Source: [Leptolyngbya] sp. JSC-1 (GTDB lineage Bacteria > Cyanobacteriota > Cyanobacteriia > Elainellales > Elainellaceae). Taken from it: a stretch of DNA of 64,000 nucleotides. The notes under the pieces are model-generated. The model worked only from the letters and a program-made list of their open reading frames with translations, ran no database searches and was not told the DNA's origin. The position numbers and the translations under genes were made by a program. Each line of letters starts with the position of its first letter. The first letter of the stretch is position 1. Positions 17,952 through 25,944 of the stretch are shown piece after piece. The DNA is taken from assembly GCA_000733415.1 (NCBI GenBank), contig KL662192.1:192816-256815 (forward strand), written 5' to 3'.

Positions 17952-18155
17952 CTATTCCTTTCTCCGTACGTCACTCATGTATTGACCGTGAACATTGACC
18001 GAATAGGGAACACAGTAGGTTACCAGAGCAGAAATCCAGCGATCGCGGCTCAGTTTCCCCTTGAGCAATGCATGACCCTGATTAATGGCAAACAGAATTG
18101 AACCGACCACCAGTGCCACCTTCAACCCCGTTGGCCCAAACTTAGGATTGACCAA
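17952..18155 (-). CDS. nrtS: NrtS-like nitrate/nitrite transporter, 5' end displaced by IS
   Basis: The product matches the small NrtS family: one hydrophobic helix GLKVALVVGSILFAINQGHA, then RWISALVTYCVPYSVNVHGQ. NrtS proteins are small membrane proteins involved in nitrate/nitrite movement. The only possible start in the intact part is a TTG at 18155. Codons immediately upstream (reading YFTGYSAS) also look like native NrtS coding sequence, but they run at once into the right end of the TnpB element at about 18178. I infer that the element inserted near the start of the gene and removed its normal start and promoter. It converges with the response-regulator gene (8 bp). Confidence 0.7.
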   Translation of the reverse strand: MVNPKFGPTGLKVALVVGSILFAINQGHALLKGKLSRDRWISALVTYCVPYSVNVHGQYMSDVRRKE

Positions 18156-18177
18156 ACTCGCGCTATATCCCGTGAAG

Positions 18178-18240
18178 TACCCGACGCTGTACGCCTACGG
18201 CGGGGCAAAGCCCTATGCAAGCAATACAGCGCGGGCTTCT
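18178..18240 (-). ncRNA. Putative omega (re)RNA scaffold 3' end
   Basis: Directly after the tnpB stop, the minus strand folds as CGCTGTA ... TACAGCG with an internal GGGC..GCCC hairpin, then GTCGGG, matching the position and shape of omega RNA scaffolds. The guide would begin at the element's end, inside the nrtS coding sequence (below about 18178). Transcription is inferred. Confidence 0.5.
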
Positions 18241-19422
18241 CTAATCAACCGCGACCGCCTCGGAGAGGGTAGACTTACGCCTTCCTCCCTTTGGTCTTAC
18301 GTCGCGTCCTAGAGCAGTAGACCCACTTCCTGAGTCCAATATCCGCAAGCCTTCATTTCTGATGTTGATCGCTGCATTGATGTCTCTGTCATGCCGTTCT
18401 TGGCAATGAGGACAGACAAAAGAACGAACTGAGAGATCCATCTTCTCTAGCGGCAGCAGTGTGTTTGAGCAAAGGTGAGAGCTAGGAAAGAATCGTCCAA
18501 TCTCCAGATAAACCTTGCCCTCAAACTCTGCTTTGTATTTGAGCATGGTACAAAACTGTCCCCAGCCCACATCGCAGATCGCTTTGGCGAGATTGTGATT
18601 CTTTACCATGTTCTTAACTGTTAGATCTTCCACCACAATCACTTGGTTTTCGTTCACTATCTTGCGGGATAGCTTATGATGGAAATCTTCTCTTACACGT
18701 GCAATTTTGCTATGCACTTTGGCAACTTTTAACCGTGCTTTATTTCGGTTTTTGCTGCCCTTCTTGCGTCTAGATAGTTTGCGTTGCTTCCGTTTCAGAT
18801 TACGCTCATGTTTTTTGAGGTGACGAGGATTCGCATACTTTGAACCGTCAGAGGTGATAGCAAAGTCTGTTAACCCCAAGTCAATCCCAATCGCCTTACC
18901 TTCACGGGAAAATTCAGGCTTAACTGTTCCGTCTTCAATCAACAGGGAAGCAAAATATTTCCCGTCTGGATTCCTAGACACCGTAACAGTCTTGATAGTC
19001 CCTTCAATCGGTCTGTGAATCTTGGCTGCAACAATACCCAGCAATCCGGGAAACTTAATCGCAGATTCAGATACCACTTTGACATTTTGAGGAAATTGAA
19101 CCGACTGCTTGTGATGTTTTGATTTGAAGTTGGGGTACTTTGATCTACCCTCAAAAAAGTTCTGAAACGCTTGTGACAGATTCAATACTGATTGCTGCAA
19201 GCATTGTGAATAACATTCTTTCAGCCATTCATGCTCAAGCTTTAAGGTTGGAATCTGTTTTTTCATGGTGAAAGCAGAAACCCCCTTACCTGTCGTTTTA
19301 TACGTTTCCGTCATAACCGATAGGCAATGATTCCACAGCCATCGAGTACAGCCAAAATGCTTGGCTAGAGTGATGAACTGCTCATCTGTGGGATAAATTC
19401 TGACCTTGATTACTTTCATCAT
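18241..19422 (-). CDS. tnpB: RNA-guided nuclease TnpB (IS200/IS605 OrfB)
   Basis: A 393-residue TnpB. N-terminal HTH/OrfB_IS605 core (YPTDEQFITLAKHFGCTRWLWN), a basic linker (HLKKHERNLKRKQRKLSRRKK) and a RuvC-like nuclease with the three acidic residues in GIDLGLTDF, VVEDLTV and DRDINAAIN. TnpB cuts DNA next to the transposon-adjacent motif using an omega RNA made from the 3' end of its own gene. The zinc ribbon looks defective: the first cysteine pair reads C-S-N-T where C-x-x-C is expected, while the second (CPHC) is intact. The lone left/right ends and lack of TnpA make it dependent on TnpA in trans. Confidence 0.92.
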   Translation of the reverse strand: MMKVIKVRIYPTDEQFITLAKHFGCTRWLWNHCLSVMTETYKTTGKGVSAFTMKKQIPTLKLEHEWLKECYSQCLQQSVLNLSQAFQNFFEGRSKYPNFKSKHHKQSVQFPQNVKVVSESAIKFPGLLGIVAAKIHRPIEGTIKTVTVSRNPDGKYFASLLIEDGTVKPEFSREGKAIGIDLGLTDFAITSDGSKYANPRHLKKHERNLKRKQRKLSRRKKGSKNRNKARLKVAKVHSKIARVREDFHHKLSRKIVNENQVIVVEDLTVKNMVKNHNLAKAICDVGWGQFCTMLKYKAEFEGKVYLEIGRFFPSSHLCSNTLLPLEKMDLSVRSFVCPHCQERHDRDINAAINIRNEGLRILDSGSGSTALGRDVRPKGGRRKSTLSEAVAVD

Positions 19423-19514
19423 GCCTCTAGTTTAGCACAAACCTAGCAATGTGATAAAACATTGTTTGCTGTGTTGCATGACAAATTGTTCGCCTACGGC
19501 TCACGCGCCTCTCA

Positions 19515-19554
19515 TCCCGACGCTGACTGAAGCGGTACAGCGCGGGGCTTCCCG
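19515..19554 (-). repeat. Second scaffold-like TnpB end (solo)
   Basis: On the minus strand this segment reads GAAGCCCCGCGCTGTA and later CAGCGTCGGGA, sharing the GAAGCCC(C)GCGCTGTA and CAGCGTCGGG blocks with the right end at 18178-18240 but with a short loop. It lies upstream of tnpB, where a right end is not expected, so it looks like a solo end of an earlier or deleted element. Confidence 0.6.
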
Positions 19555-19592
19555 TCTAATAGCTAAAGCTTGCTTTCATTGGAGTTTCTGAA

Positions 19593-20411
19593 TCAGGAAG
19601 GACCTACGGGCTGCGGTTGACGTTGTGGAGCAGGAAGGCTAGAAACCCCCGTTGTCCAGAACCCTGTGCGAAGGGGTTCAATAAAAATCGGGTCAACGCC
19701 CTCTTGCTCCAGCGTTTCCGCCCATGCTCGATAGTCATATTCCACCCGTTGAATAGTAGCTGTAATTTGTCCATCCGCCACCGTGAGTAACGCATAATGA
19801 ACAGCCGGATCACCATCGTGATCGGGTTTGCCAACAACTCCACAGTTCACTGCAAACCGTCCATTGTTTAACGGGCGAATCCAGGGTAATCCAGAGTGAG
19901 TGCAGATAAACCCCACAATATCAAATTCATCCAACCATTGATTTAAGCGGCGATCGCTCAGTTCCGATTCGTATAAAAATTCGTTGGTTTGAGCTGGGCT
20001 GCCATGACACAGCAGCACTCGCCCAGCGGAAGTGGTGAGAATTGCTGCATCGGGTAGGGTCCCTAGCCATTGACGATGTGCCTCACTCAAACCCTCCATT
20101 GCATAGGCAAATGCCATACAGCTTAACCGCTCGTCTTCTGGCGAAGCATAGCCACAGCCGCAGGTCAGCAATCCAGCCGCTGCCTGCTGTTCGTGATTCC
20201 CTGCAATCAAAACATGAAACTGTTGTTGTAGCTGCTGCACCACTTCGTCACTATGTCCACAACACCCGATCGCATCTCCTAGAAATAAAAACGATTCACA
20301 CTGATGGGTTTTAGCGTCGTTAAGGCAAGCTTCAAGAGCAGGCACATTGCCATAGATACCTCCCATTGCGGCGAATCGTTGGACGGCCTCGCAATTGTAG
20401 ATGGGCAGCAT
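19593..20411 (-). CDS. Calcineurin-like metallophosphoesterase, variant metal site
   Basis: About 272 residues with the metallophosphoesterase layout: GDAIGCCGHSD, GNHEQQ, LCHGSP and THSGLPW. The first motif reads GGIYGN where the usual one is SDIHGN, so the Asp and His that bind the first metal are missing. A GG-x-Y-x-N form occurs in a subset of this superfamily. It lies 38 bp downstream of phnC in the same direction, so it is likely the last gene of the phosphonate-type operon and may handle a phosphorus ester. I chose ATG 20411 because AGAGGTGA precedes it; GTG 20420 is the alternative. Confidence 0.85.
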   Translation of the reverse strand: MLPIYNCEAVQRFAAMGGIYGNVPALEACLNDAKTHQCESFLFLGDAIGCCGHSDEVVQQLQQQFHVLIAGNHEQQAAAGLLTCGCGYASPEDERLSCMAFAYAMEGLSEAHRQWLGTLPDAAILTTSAGRVLLCHGSPAQTNEFLYESELSDRRLNQWLDEFDIVGFICTHSGLPWIRPLNNGRFAVNCGVVGKPDHDGDPAVHYALLTVADGQITATIQRVEYDYRAWAETLEQEGVDPIFIEPLRTGFWTTGVSSLPAPQRQPQPVGPS

Positions 20412-20449
20412 GATCGTCACCTCTGTTACCCGAAACTTCTAACAAGTAC

Positions 20450-21184
20450 TCAGAACTTATAAATTAAAGCAGCATCCGCATCACGAAACTGATGCGCCGG
20501 AACATCTAGAACCAATTTGCCTGCCTGCATACCCAAAATTCGATCGCTATACTGCGTTGCTAACTCAACCTGGTGTAGATTGCAGAGAATCGTCATGCCT
20601 TCCTGCTCACAGAGCGATCGCAACAGTCGCAGCACTACATGGGTTGTTTCAGGGTCAAGGCTGGCAACAGGCTCATCGGCTAGAAGCAACCGAGCGTTTT
20701 GGGTGAGGGCACGGGCAATCGCCACTCGCTGCTGTTGTCCGCCAGAGAGGCGATCGGCTCGTTGAAAGGCAACTTCTAGTAATTGCACCCGTTCTAAGGC
20801 GGCTAGACCCTCCCGCAATAAACTCTTGGGAAATTGATTGGTCAAACATCGCCAGAGCGGTAATTCAGCTAAGCGACCACCCAGACAATTTTCGAGGGCT
20901 GTGCGCCGTCGCACCAGGTTAAATTGTTGAGCAATCGTAGCAATTTGAGTCCGTGCCTGTCGCAACTCCAGTGCAGAACAGTGAGTCAGATTCTGTCCTT
21001 GAAACCAGACCTGTCCAGCATCAGGACGGGACAGTTGCAGCAGGCAACGCAGCAACGTTGTCTTTCCCGCCCCACTCGATCCCAAAATGGCCGTAAAGGT
21101 GTGGGGAATGATCTGAAAGCTCAGATTTTGCAGGGCAAAATGGCTGCGGGAGTAGGATTTGGTCAGGTTTTCCACGGTGATCAT
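20450..21184 (-). CDS. phnC: Phosphonate-type ABC transporter ATPase PhnC
   Basis: A 244-residue ABC ATPase with Walker A GSSGAGKTT, signature LSGGQQQRVAIARAL, Walker B LLLADEPVASLDP and H-loop NLHQVEL. Sequence and context with PhnD and PhnE identify it as the energy-coupling subunit for phosphonate, phosphite or phosphate-ester import. Only 13 bp separate it from phnE. Substrate within the phosphorus class cannot be decided from sequence. Confidence 0.92.
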   Translation of the reverse strand: MITVENLTKSYSRSHFALQNLSFQIIPHTFTAILGSSGAGKTTLLRCLLQLSRPDAGQVWFQGQNLTHCSALELRQARTQIATIAQQFNLVRRRTALENCLGGRLAELPLWRCLTNQFPKSLLREGLAALERVQLLEVAFQRADRLSGGQQQRVAIARALTQNARLLLADEPVASLDPETTHVVLRLLRSLCEQEGMTILCNLHQVELATQYSDRILGMQAGKLVLDVPAHQFRDADAALIYKF

Positions 21185-21197
21185 CGGCTGCTATCTC

Positions 21198-22052
21198 TTA
21201 TTTCAATCGCTGGCGCAGGTAAGCGCTGAGGGCATCAATCAGGCTGACCATTGCCAGAATCAACAGCAAAATAGTGCAGAGGCGCGGGAAATCGAGTAGC
21301 TTGAGACTGACCAGAAGTTCATAGCCAATGCCGCCCGCCCCCACAATTCCCAGAATGACGGAAGACCGGACGTTGAATTCCCACAGGTACAAACTAATTC
21401 CGACCAATCCTGGTAGGGCTTCGGGTAAGACGGCAAAGGTAAAGGTGCGGAGGCGATCGCTCCCGGTCGCTTCAATCGCTTCGATCGGTTCATTGGGTAG
21501 AGACTCCAGCACCTCCGCATAGAGTTTTGCCATTGATCCAGTGGTGTGGAACGCTACGCCCAAGGCTCCCGCAAAGGGTCCTAGCCCAACAATCGACACA
21601 AAGAAGAGGGCAAAAATAGCCGTATCAATGCCGCGCAACAGATTGAGCAATCCCCGCAGAGGTGTCGCTAACCACCGCACTGGGGTAATGTTTCGCGCTA
21701 CTAACAGGGCTAACGGAATTGCTACCCCGATCGCACAGCCTGTGCCAATGATGGCGATCGCCAGGGTTTCCCAGATGGCTTCTAGAAAGATCGGTAACTC
21801 TGAAAAGTCAGGTGGAAATAGGCGAGACAGCCATTCTCCGACGGTAGGGAGGCGTTGCCAAAACTGGACTAAATCGACTTTGGCAGTCCGGGCACTGGCA
21901 ATCAACAGTGCGACCGCCAGTATGCCCCAAAAACTACGCTGTAATAGCGTCCAAAGTCCTCCTCGCCGTCGTTGCTCTGATGCCAGCAGTGCGTCTAAAT
22001 CAGGGGAGTCGTCGGCTGAATTAACGTTGGGCTTTGTCAATGGAACGGTCAT
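21198..22052 (-). CDS. phnE: Phosphonate-type ABC permease PhnE
   Basis: A 284-residue inner-membrane permease with about six helices and the BPD_transp_1 EAA-type cytoplasmic loop (LESLPNEPIEAIEATGSDRL... followed by LPEALPGLVGISLY). The N-terminal 30 residues are hydrophilic. Its start overlaps the phnD stop by ATGA (22049-22052), indicating translational coupling. Confidence 0.92.
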   Translation of the reverse strand: MTVPLTKPNVNSADDSPDLDALLASEQRRRGGLWTLLQRSFWGILAVALLIASARTAKVDLVQFWQRLPTVGEWLSRLFPPDFSELPIFLEAIWETLAIAIIGTGCAIGVAIPLALLVARNITPVRWLATPLRGLLNLLRGIDTAIFALFFVSIVGLGPFAGALGVAFHTTGSMAKLYAEVLESLPNEPIEAIEATGSDRLRTFTFAVLPEALPGLVGISLYLWEFNVRSSVILGIVGAGGIGYELLVSLKLLDFPRLCTILLLILAMVSLIDALSAYLRQRLK

Positions 22053-23008
22053 TTTAGCTTGCCAACCGACACTCCTGCTTGCTGAATCGGCGCGTAGTTG
22101 CTGCCATCCGATGCAATGAATCCGGTATAGTTGGTTGGCAGTAGGGCTTTAGCCTGGTCTGGAGGGAGATTGACCAATGCCTTTTGCAGCTGCGTTTTAA
22201 TCTCCTCTGGGAAATCACCCCGCACCACGATCGGGTCATTGGGCAACGGGTCTGATTGCCAGATGATTTTAAGCTGGCTTTTGTCGATTCTGCCTTCAGC
22301 GGTCAAGACATCCAGGTTGCGATCGTAGTCTGAAGCAATGTCTACCTGATTACTCAGTACTCCGATCGCCTGGGCTGCGTGGCTCGCACCCTCGGTATAG
22401 TCAAAGATGGTTTTGGGATCGAGATTGCGTCGCTTAAATTCGGCTTGCGGAATCAACCAACCCGATGTCGATCCGACATCTGCCAAACTCAGTTTTAGTT
22501 TCGTGCCGCTTTGCTGACTCTGGGCGATCGCTTCATCCAACGTATTAAACGGCGCATCGGCCCTTGCCATCAACACAGAGTAGTAGGTTGGTTTGTCTTT
22601 GTATTTGACGGTGGCAATCACCTGCAAAGACGGATCATTATGTTTTGCCAGCACATAGCCCCAGGGACCTAACCAGGCCACATCCAGAGTGCGCGATCGG
22701 AGTGCCTCCGAGATGCCAATCCAATCGTCGGCAACAGTAACTTCAGCAGGCAACTTCACCTGTTCTGCCAGCGTGTTGAACAATGGCTCAAACTGTTTGC
22801 GATTTTCGTTAGGTGTGGGGAAGTAAGGTCCTACCCCAAACGTGAGTTGCGTCAATGGGGTAGCGTCAGGAGCGTTAGCGGGACTCTGGGTTGTGGGCGT
22901 GGGCGTGGGCGTACAAGCTACTACCACAAGCATTGCCATCATGCCCAATAAAACGCTCTGCATCCAGCGATCTTTAAACATTTTGCGAGAAGGATTAATA
23001 TCAATCAT
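22049..23008 (-). CDS. phnD: Phosphonate/phosphite-type substrate-binding protein PhnD
   Basis: A PhnD-type periplasmic binding lipoprotein: signal sequence with lipobox VVAC, a Thr/Pro linker (TPTPTPTTQ), then the PhnD fold (LTFGVGPYFPTPN, DVAWLGPWGYVLA, GSTSGWLIPQAEF, PNDPIVVRGDFP). It captures the phosphorus compound and delivers it to PhnE. Start is uncertain: 23008 gives a normal-length signal peptide; 23077 would add 23 residues. First gene of the phnD-phnE-phnC-phosphoesterase unit. Confidence 0.9.
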   Translation of the reverse strand: MIDINPSRKMFKDRWMQSVLLGMMAMLVVVACTPTPTPTTQSPANAPDATPLTQLTFGVGPYFPTPNENRKQFEPLFNTLAEQVKLPAEVTVADDWIGISEALRSRTLDVAWLGPWGYVLAKHNDPSLQVIATVKYKDKPTYYSVLMARADAPFNTLDEAIAQSQQSGTKLKLSLADVGSTSGWLIPQAEFKRRNLDPKTIFDYTEGASHAAQAIGVLSNQVDIASDYDRNLDVLTAEGRIDKSQLKIIWQSDPLPNDPIVVRGDFPEEIKTQLQKALVNLPPDQAKALLPTNYTGFIASDGSNYAPIQQAGVSVGKLK

Positions 23009-23400
23009 TCTTCTGAGGATAGAGGAATTGGGACGCTCAAGATGAGTGCTAGATAAGAATCTAAAGACGGAGATCAAATATTACTGTAGGCGGTGTGCTT
23101 GCAAAGGAGAGGTTTTATGAATCGCTTATCAAAGCTTTAGGTGGCATTGCTGAATTGGGGTATGAATCGTGGCGTTGCTGTAACGTTGGTAGCCCCCTTT
23201 TCTGGCATGCCCGTTACGGCTATATGCTGGGGGACTTTGAAAGGTCCGGTTCCCTCCAGAATTGGGGGGCTAGGGGGGCAGTTCATACCTCTATTCAGCA
23301 ACGCCCTTTAGGTCTTAACGGTGCTAATAATCTGTCAAGAAGGAAATGAGGCATAAAGTCACTTCCGTTCACTCAGTTTAGGGTCAGGACCAATGTTAGC
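23009..23400. other. Intergenic region carrying a MITE
   Basis: Upstream region of the phn operon. A 163-bp MITE fills 23143-23305. I saw no clear Pho box (tandem CTTAACCT-like units). Confidence 0.5.
23143..23305. mobile_element. MITE, family 1 copy A (163 bp)
   Basis: Terminal inverted repeats GGCATTGCTGAAT..GGTATGAA (left) and the complement of GGCGTTGCTGAAT..GGTATGAA (right) enclose non-coding DNA. Perfect 8-bp direct repeats CTTTAGGT flank it at 23135-23142 and 23306-23313. It has no transposase and shares its ends with the element at 26819-26942. Confidence 0.9.
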
Positions 23401-23562
23401 TCAGACCGCAATTCGCGATTTACAGGCTGCCGCTCTAACTTCTAGCTCAGTTATATCTGGGTTCGAGGTGGGGCGGTTTTGTAACCAGGCGAAGAAAGTA
23501 GCTGCACCGAGTAGAACTAAGGTGATCAATCCGACGAGTTGAAGCATGATACTGTATCGCAT
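23401..23562 (-). CDS. Small membrane protein
   Basis: Frame from ATG 23562 encodes about 53 residues (MRYSIMLQLVGLITLVLLGA start) with one transmembrane helix and a Glu/Arg/Ala-rich tail with one Cys. It lies 75 bp downstream of the flavoprotein gene on the same strand, so it may be the third gene of that unit. A longer frame to 23619 begins in low-complexity sequence. Function unknown. Confidence 0.45.
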   Translation of the reverse strand: MRYSIMLQLVGLITLVLLGAATFFAWLQNRPTSNPDITELEVRAAACKSRIAV

Positions 23563-23637
23563 AATACTTAGATAAATGAGTAAATAAATGGGTAAATGGA
23601 TGAATAGGGTATAGGGCAATGGGAGAACCGTCAGCTT

Positions 23638-24975
23638 TTAAGCTAGATTGAAGTGCTCCATATGAACATTAGTAACCGGCACGTCCAACTCGTGTAAAGC
23701 GCGTTCTACCTGATTCATCATTTTGGGAGCAGCACAGATGAAGTATTGTCGTGAGCCTCGATGTTTGGGGATGTGTCGTGTCAGCAGTTCCTTATCTACA
23801 TATCCTTGCTCACCAGTCCATTCCTCCGGAGGTTCCCGCAAGACGTGAATTAAAGTCAGATCAAGTCTCTCCTCTAGCTTCTCTAGCTCTTCTCGATAGG
23901 TGATGTCATTCCAGGTTTTGCTGGCGTAGATCAACAAAAAAGGGCGATCGTCCTTTCGTTCTGCTGCGGTAACTAATATGCTCATCATTGGGGTAATTCC
24001 GATGCCGCCTGCAATTAGCACAAACCCAGCCGCATCTTGATAGCGATCGATTGTGAACACGCCATAGGGACCGTCCAAATATGCTTTGGTTCCTGGCGGT
24101 ACTTCTTTGATCGTGCTAGTAAAATCTCCCAGTGCTTTGATGCCAAACTCGATGCGTTCTGGATGTTCACCGCTAGACGACATTGAAAAGGGATGTTCTC
24201 GCATACTAAACGGGGTAATATCCAACGTCAGCCAAGCAAATTGACCAGGTTGAAAGCAGAAACCTTCGTGGCCCCAAGGACGCAGCGCTAACGTCCAAAC
24301 GTCACCCCGTTGGGGAATCACCGCTTCGACTAGATAGGGCTTTTTCGTCATCATCCAAGGTTTAATCAGCCGCACATAGATGATTAACCACAGAGCGATC
24401 AGGGCCATCGCGCCCCAAAGGATGCCTTTCCAAAACAAGCCCAAATAGTTACCGACACCAATGGCATGCCCAACCCCTAATCCAACTGCTAACACTGAGA
24501 GGATCGTATGTGAGGTGCGCCACGGTTCATAGGGAATCCCAAGTGGCTTGCGCCAAATTGTAGTGACGACGAGGAGGATGAAGGCAAGCGTGCCTAGTAT
24601 GGCCATCCTAGCCCGCCACGGCGCTTCGATAAAATTCAGCAGTTGTCTTGTTTCGGGCTGCACCACAAACAGCATCACCGGATGAACCAGCACCATGAAG
24701 AATGCTACCAGGGAGGTAAAGCGGTGGAATTGTAGCAAAATATCAATTCCATAGGAGGCTTCAATCCGATTAATCCGCGCCGTAATCACAAACTGAAGCG
24801 CCATCATGGCTAAGCCAATGAATCCAAGCGCAACCGAAAATTCAATCCAAAATCCCCGTCCGCCTGGAGGGGGGTAAATCAGCAAGATCAACAGCGGCAG
24901 CAGCGTGACCAGCAAATATGCCCCAATCCAGAACAAAGCAACGGCAATTGGACTACGCATTAATAATCTTTTCAT
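23638..24975 (-). CDS. Ferric-reductase-like membrane flavoprotein
   Basis: The 445 residues combine a Ferric_reduct membrane domain (about 10-215, six helices with His residues suited to heme: LLQFHRF, LVHPV, TSHTILS, VGHAIGV) with a cytoplasmic FAD/NAD(P) reductase domain (REHPFSMSSS for FAD, GGIGITPMMSIL for NAD(P), CAAPKMM). It should move electrons from NAD(P)H through FAD and heme across the membrane, to Fe(III), O2 or another acceptor. GGAGG precedes the ATG. It lies 18 bp downstream of the Cys-rich membrane gene and likely shares its transcript. Confidence 0.9.
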   Translation of the reverse strand: MKRLLMRSPIAVALFWIGAYLLVTLLPLLILLIYPPPGGRGFWIEFSVALGFIGLAMMALQFVITARINRIEASYGIDILLQFHRFTSLVAFFMVLVHPVMLFVVQPETRQLLNFIEAPWRARMAILGTLAFILLVVTTIWRKPLGIPYEPWRTSHTILSVLAVGLGVGHAIGVGNYLGLFWKGILWGAMALIALWLIIYVRLIKPWMMTKKPYLVEAVIPQRGDVWTLALRPWGHEGFCFQPGQFAWLTLDITPFSMREHPFSMSSSGEHPERIEFGIKALGDFTSTIKEVPPGTKAYLDGPYGVFTIDRYQDAAGFVLIAGGIGITPMMSILVTAAERKDDRPFLLIYASKTWNDITYREELEKLEERLDLTLIHVLREPPEEWTGEQGYVDKELLTRHIPKHRGSRQYFICAAPKMMNQVERALHELDVPVTNVHMEHFNLA

Positions 24976-24993
24976 CCCAGTCCTCCCATTCGG

Positions 24994-25380
24994 TTAGACA
25001 CGTTTGTATCTTGGGCAGTAGTCAGAGCAGTGAATTGCTCGTGTTGTGAGAACATCCGTAGGGCGGACTGCACATTTCAAATAGCTATTGCTGGCAAAGT
25101 AATGACAGGATAAACAGGGGGTCTTTTGAAATAGGGTGAGGGGTGGTTCAGGTTTACCAATCTGCGGTTCCGCTTTCAAAGCACGTAAAAACTTCAACAA
25201 GAAGAATATGAAAGCAATCAACGCCAGCAGCAACCAAATTTCTGAGTTCCGGGCTGGTACCTGATCTGCAACGAATTCTGCTGCATCAACCGTAGCTTGC
25301 TGAGTATAGGCTTGGGTCAAGCGGTGATTCGAACGCAGTGGCTCTAATGTATGTCGGCTAGAAGCTAGACCTGTGCTCAT
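24994..25380 (-). CDS. Membrane protein with C-terminal Cys cluster
   Basis: About 128 residues with one membrane helix (about 50-70, IWLLLALIAFIFFLLKFL) and a C-terminal domain with six cysteines (CLSC, LKC, IHC, YCP), a plausible metal or Fe-S site. Placed directly before the ferric-reductase-like gene, it may be its redox partner; that is inference. ATG 25380 is chosen because GGAGGA lies 5 nt upstream. Confidence 0.65.
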   Translation of the reverse strand: MSTGLASSRHTLEPLRSNHRLTQAYTQQATVDAAEFVADQVPARNSEIWLLLALIAFIFFLLKFLRALKAEPQIGKPEPPLTLFQKTPCLSCHYFASNSYLKCAVRPTDVLTTRAIHCSDYCPRYKRV

Positions 25381-25425
25381 AGCGTCCTCCCCCAACTGTT
25401 TTAGTTAGGATTTCCTTTAATACAA

Positions 25426-25535
25426 CCTTTTTCAGGCTAGTGAAGTACGAAAAACGGGGTGCAGGGGCAGTGCCCCGGCGTGGGGGCTTCGCCCTCACAC
25501 CCCCTATACCTCACATGAGTGAAAAATGCTGTATA
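25426..25535 (+). repeat. GC-rich interspersed repeat, copy 1
   Basis: Starts CCTTTTTCAGGCTAGTGAAG, has a G/C-rich core (GGGGTGCAGGGGCAGTGCCCC) split by an extra ~20-bp hairpin (GTGGGGGCTTCGCCCTCAC), and ends with CCTCACATGAGTGAAAAA. The same ends and core recur in inverse orientation at 61315-61402 with the extra hairpin missing. Confidence 0.85.
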
Positions 25536-25678
25536 TTTGTTCATGACTTCTGACAGCTTTAGCATTCATTTAGAGGACCAAGGGCATGGCTGAAGCAGTG
25601 ATAGTGCTAAGCCCTGCATTTTAATTTTTAGCTGTAAATGTGATCTAAAAATGATGATTCGCATGACCATCTTGATCA

Positions 25679-25708
25679 ATTGCTTGATGTCTACTGACAT
25701 CAAGCAAT
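25679..25708. repeat. Perfect 13-bp hairpin
   Basis: ATTGCTTGATGTC-TACT-GACATCAAGCAAT: a perfect 13-bp stem with a 4-nt loop. Not followed by a T-run on either strand, so a simple terminator is less likely. Confidence 0.75.
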
Positions 25709-25759
25709 AAGCGAGTTGTTTTACAAACCGCAGGCGATGCTGGTGGAACAAGAGAACAA

Positions 25760-25801
25760 GCAGGTTCAAAGTCCTCCAAAATTGGAGGACTTTGAACCTG
25801 C
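25760..25801. repeat. Perfect 20-bp-arm palindrome
   Basis: Two 20-bp arms (left GCAGGTTCAAAGTCCTCCAA) are separated by only 2 bp, giving a 42-bp near-continuous palindrome. It sits about 145 bp from the desaturase stop. It could be a terminator, a cruciform or a processing site. Confidence 0.8.
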
Positions 25802-25944
25802 GGGCATTCCAGAAAAGGGAACTTCAGGGGTAGTGATACCTCAGCTAGGCTTTGTGTGTCCACCGTAGCCTTTGGTAAGGGGAGCTAGGGGGGATCTCAA
25901 CAGGATTTGCGATCTACTGGGCCTAGAGCTTATCAAAAGAGGTA

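Larger units (their letters stand above)
18178..19514 (-). mobile_element. IS200/IS605-type element encoding TnpB
   Basis: The element carries tnpB only, with no TnpA. The right end (18178-18240) has a stem CGCTGTA / TACAGCG closing a GC-rich loop, as in TnpB-associated ends that also encode the omega RNA scaffold. The left part upstream of tnpB has a small hairpin CAATGT-GATAAA-ACATTG (19447-19464). Exact borders are estimates. A second scaffold-like sequence lies just beyond the left part (19515-19554). Confidence 0.7.
25396..25944. other. Intergenic region with GC-rich repeat and two strong hairpins
   Basis: About 550 bp without a gene. It holds copy 1 of the GC-rich repeat (25426-25535) and two perfect hairpins (25679-25708 and 25760-25801). 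Short ORFs here have no recognisable protein similarity. Confidence 0.6.

Noticed and set aside
18241..19422. Cas12-type effector
   Set aside because: Size, RuvC layout and IS-type ends are those of TnpB; no CRISPR array nearby.
21541..22119. 192-codon ORF on the + strand
   Set aside because: Antisense to phnE and phnD with Arg/Ser/Ala-rich shadow composition.
25566..25863. Short ORFs on the minus strand
   Set aside because: They arise from the two hairpins and have no recognisable protein similarity.
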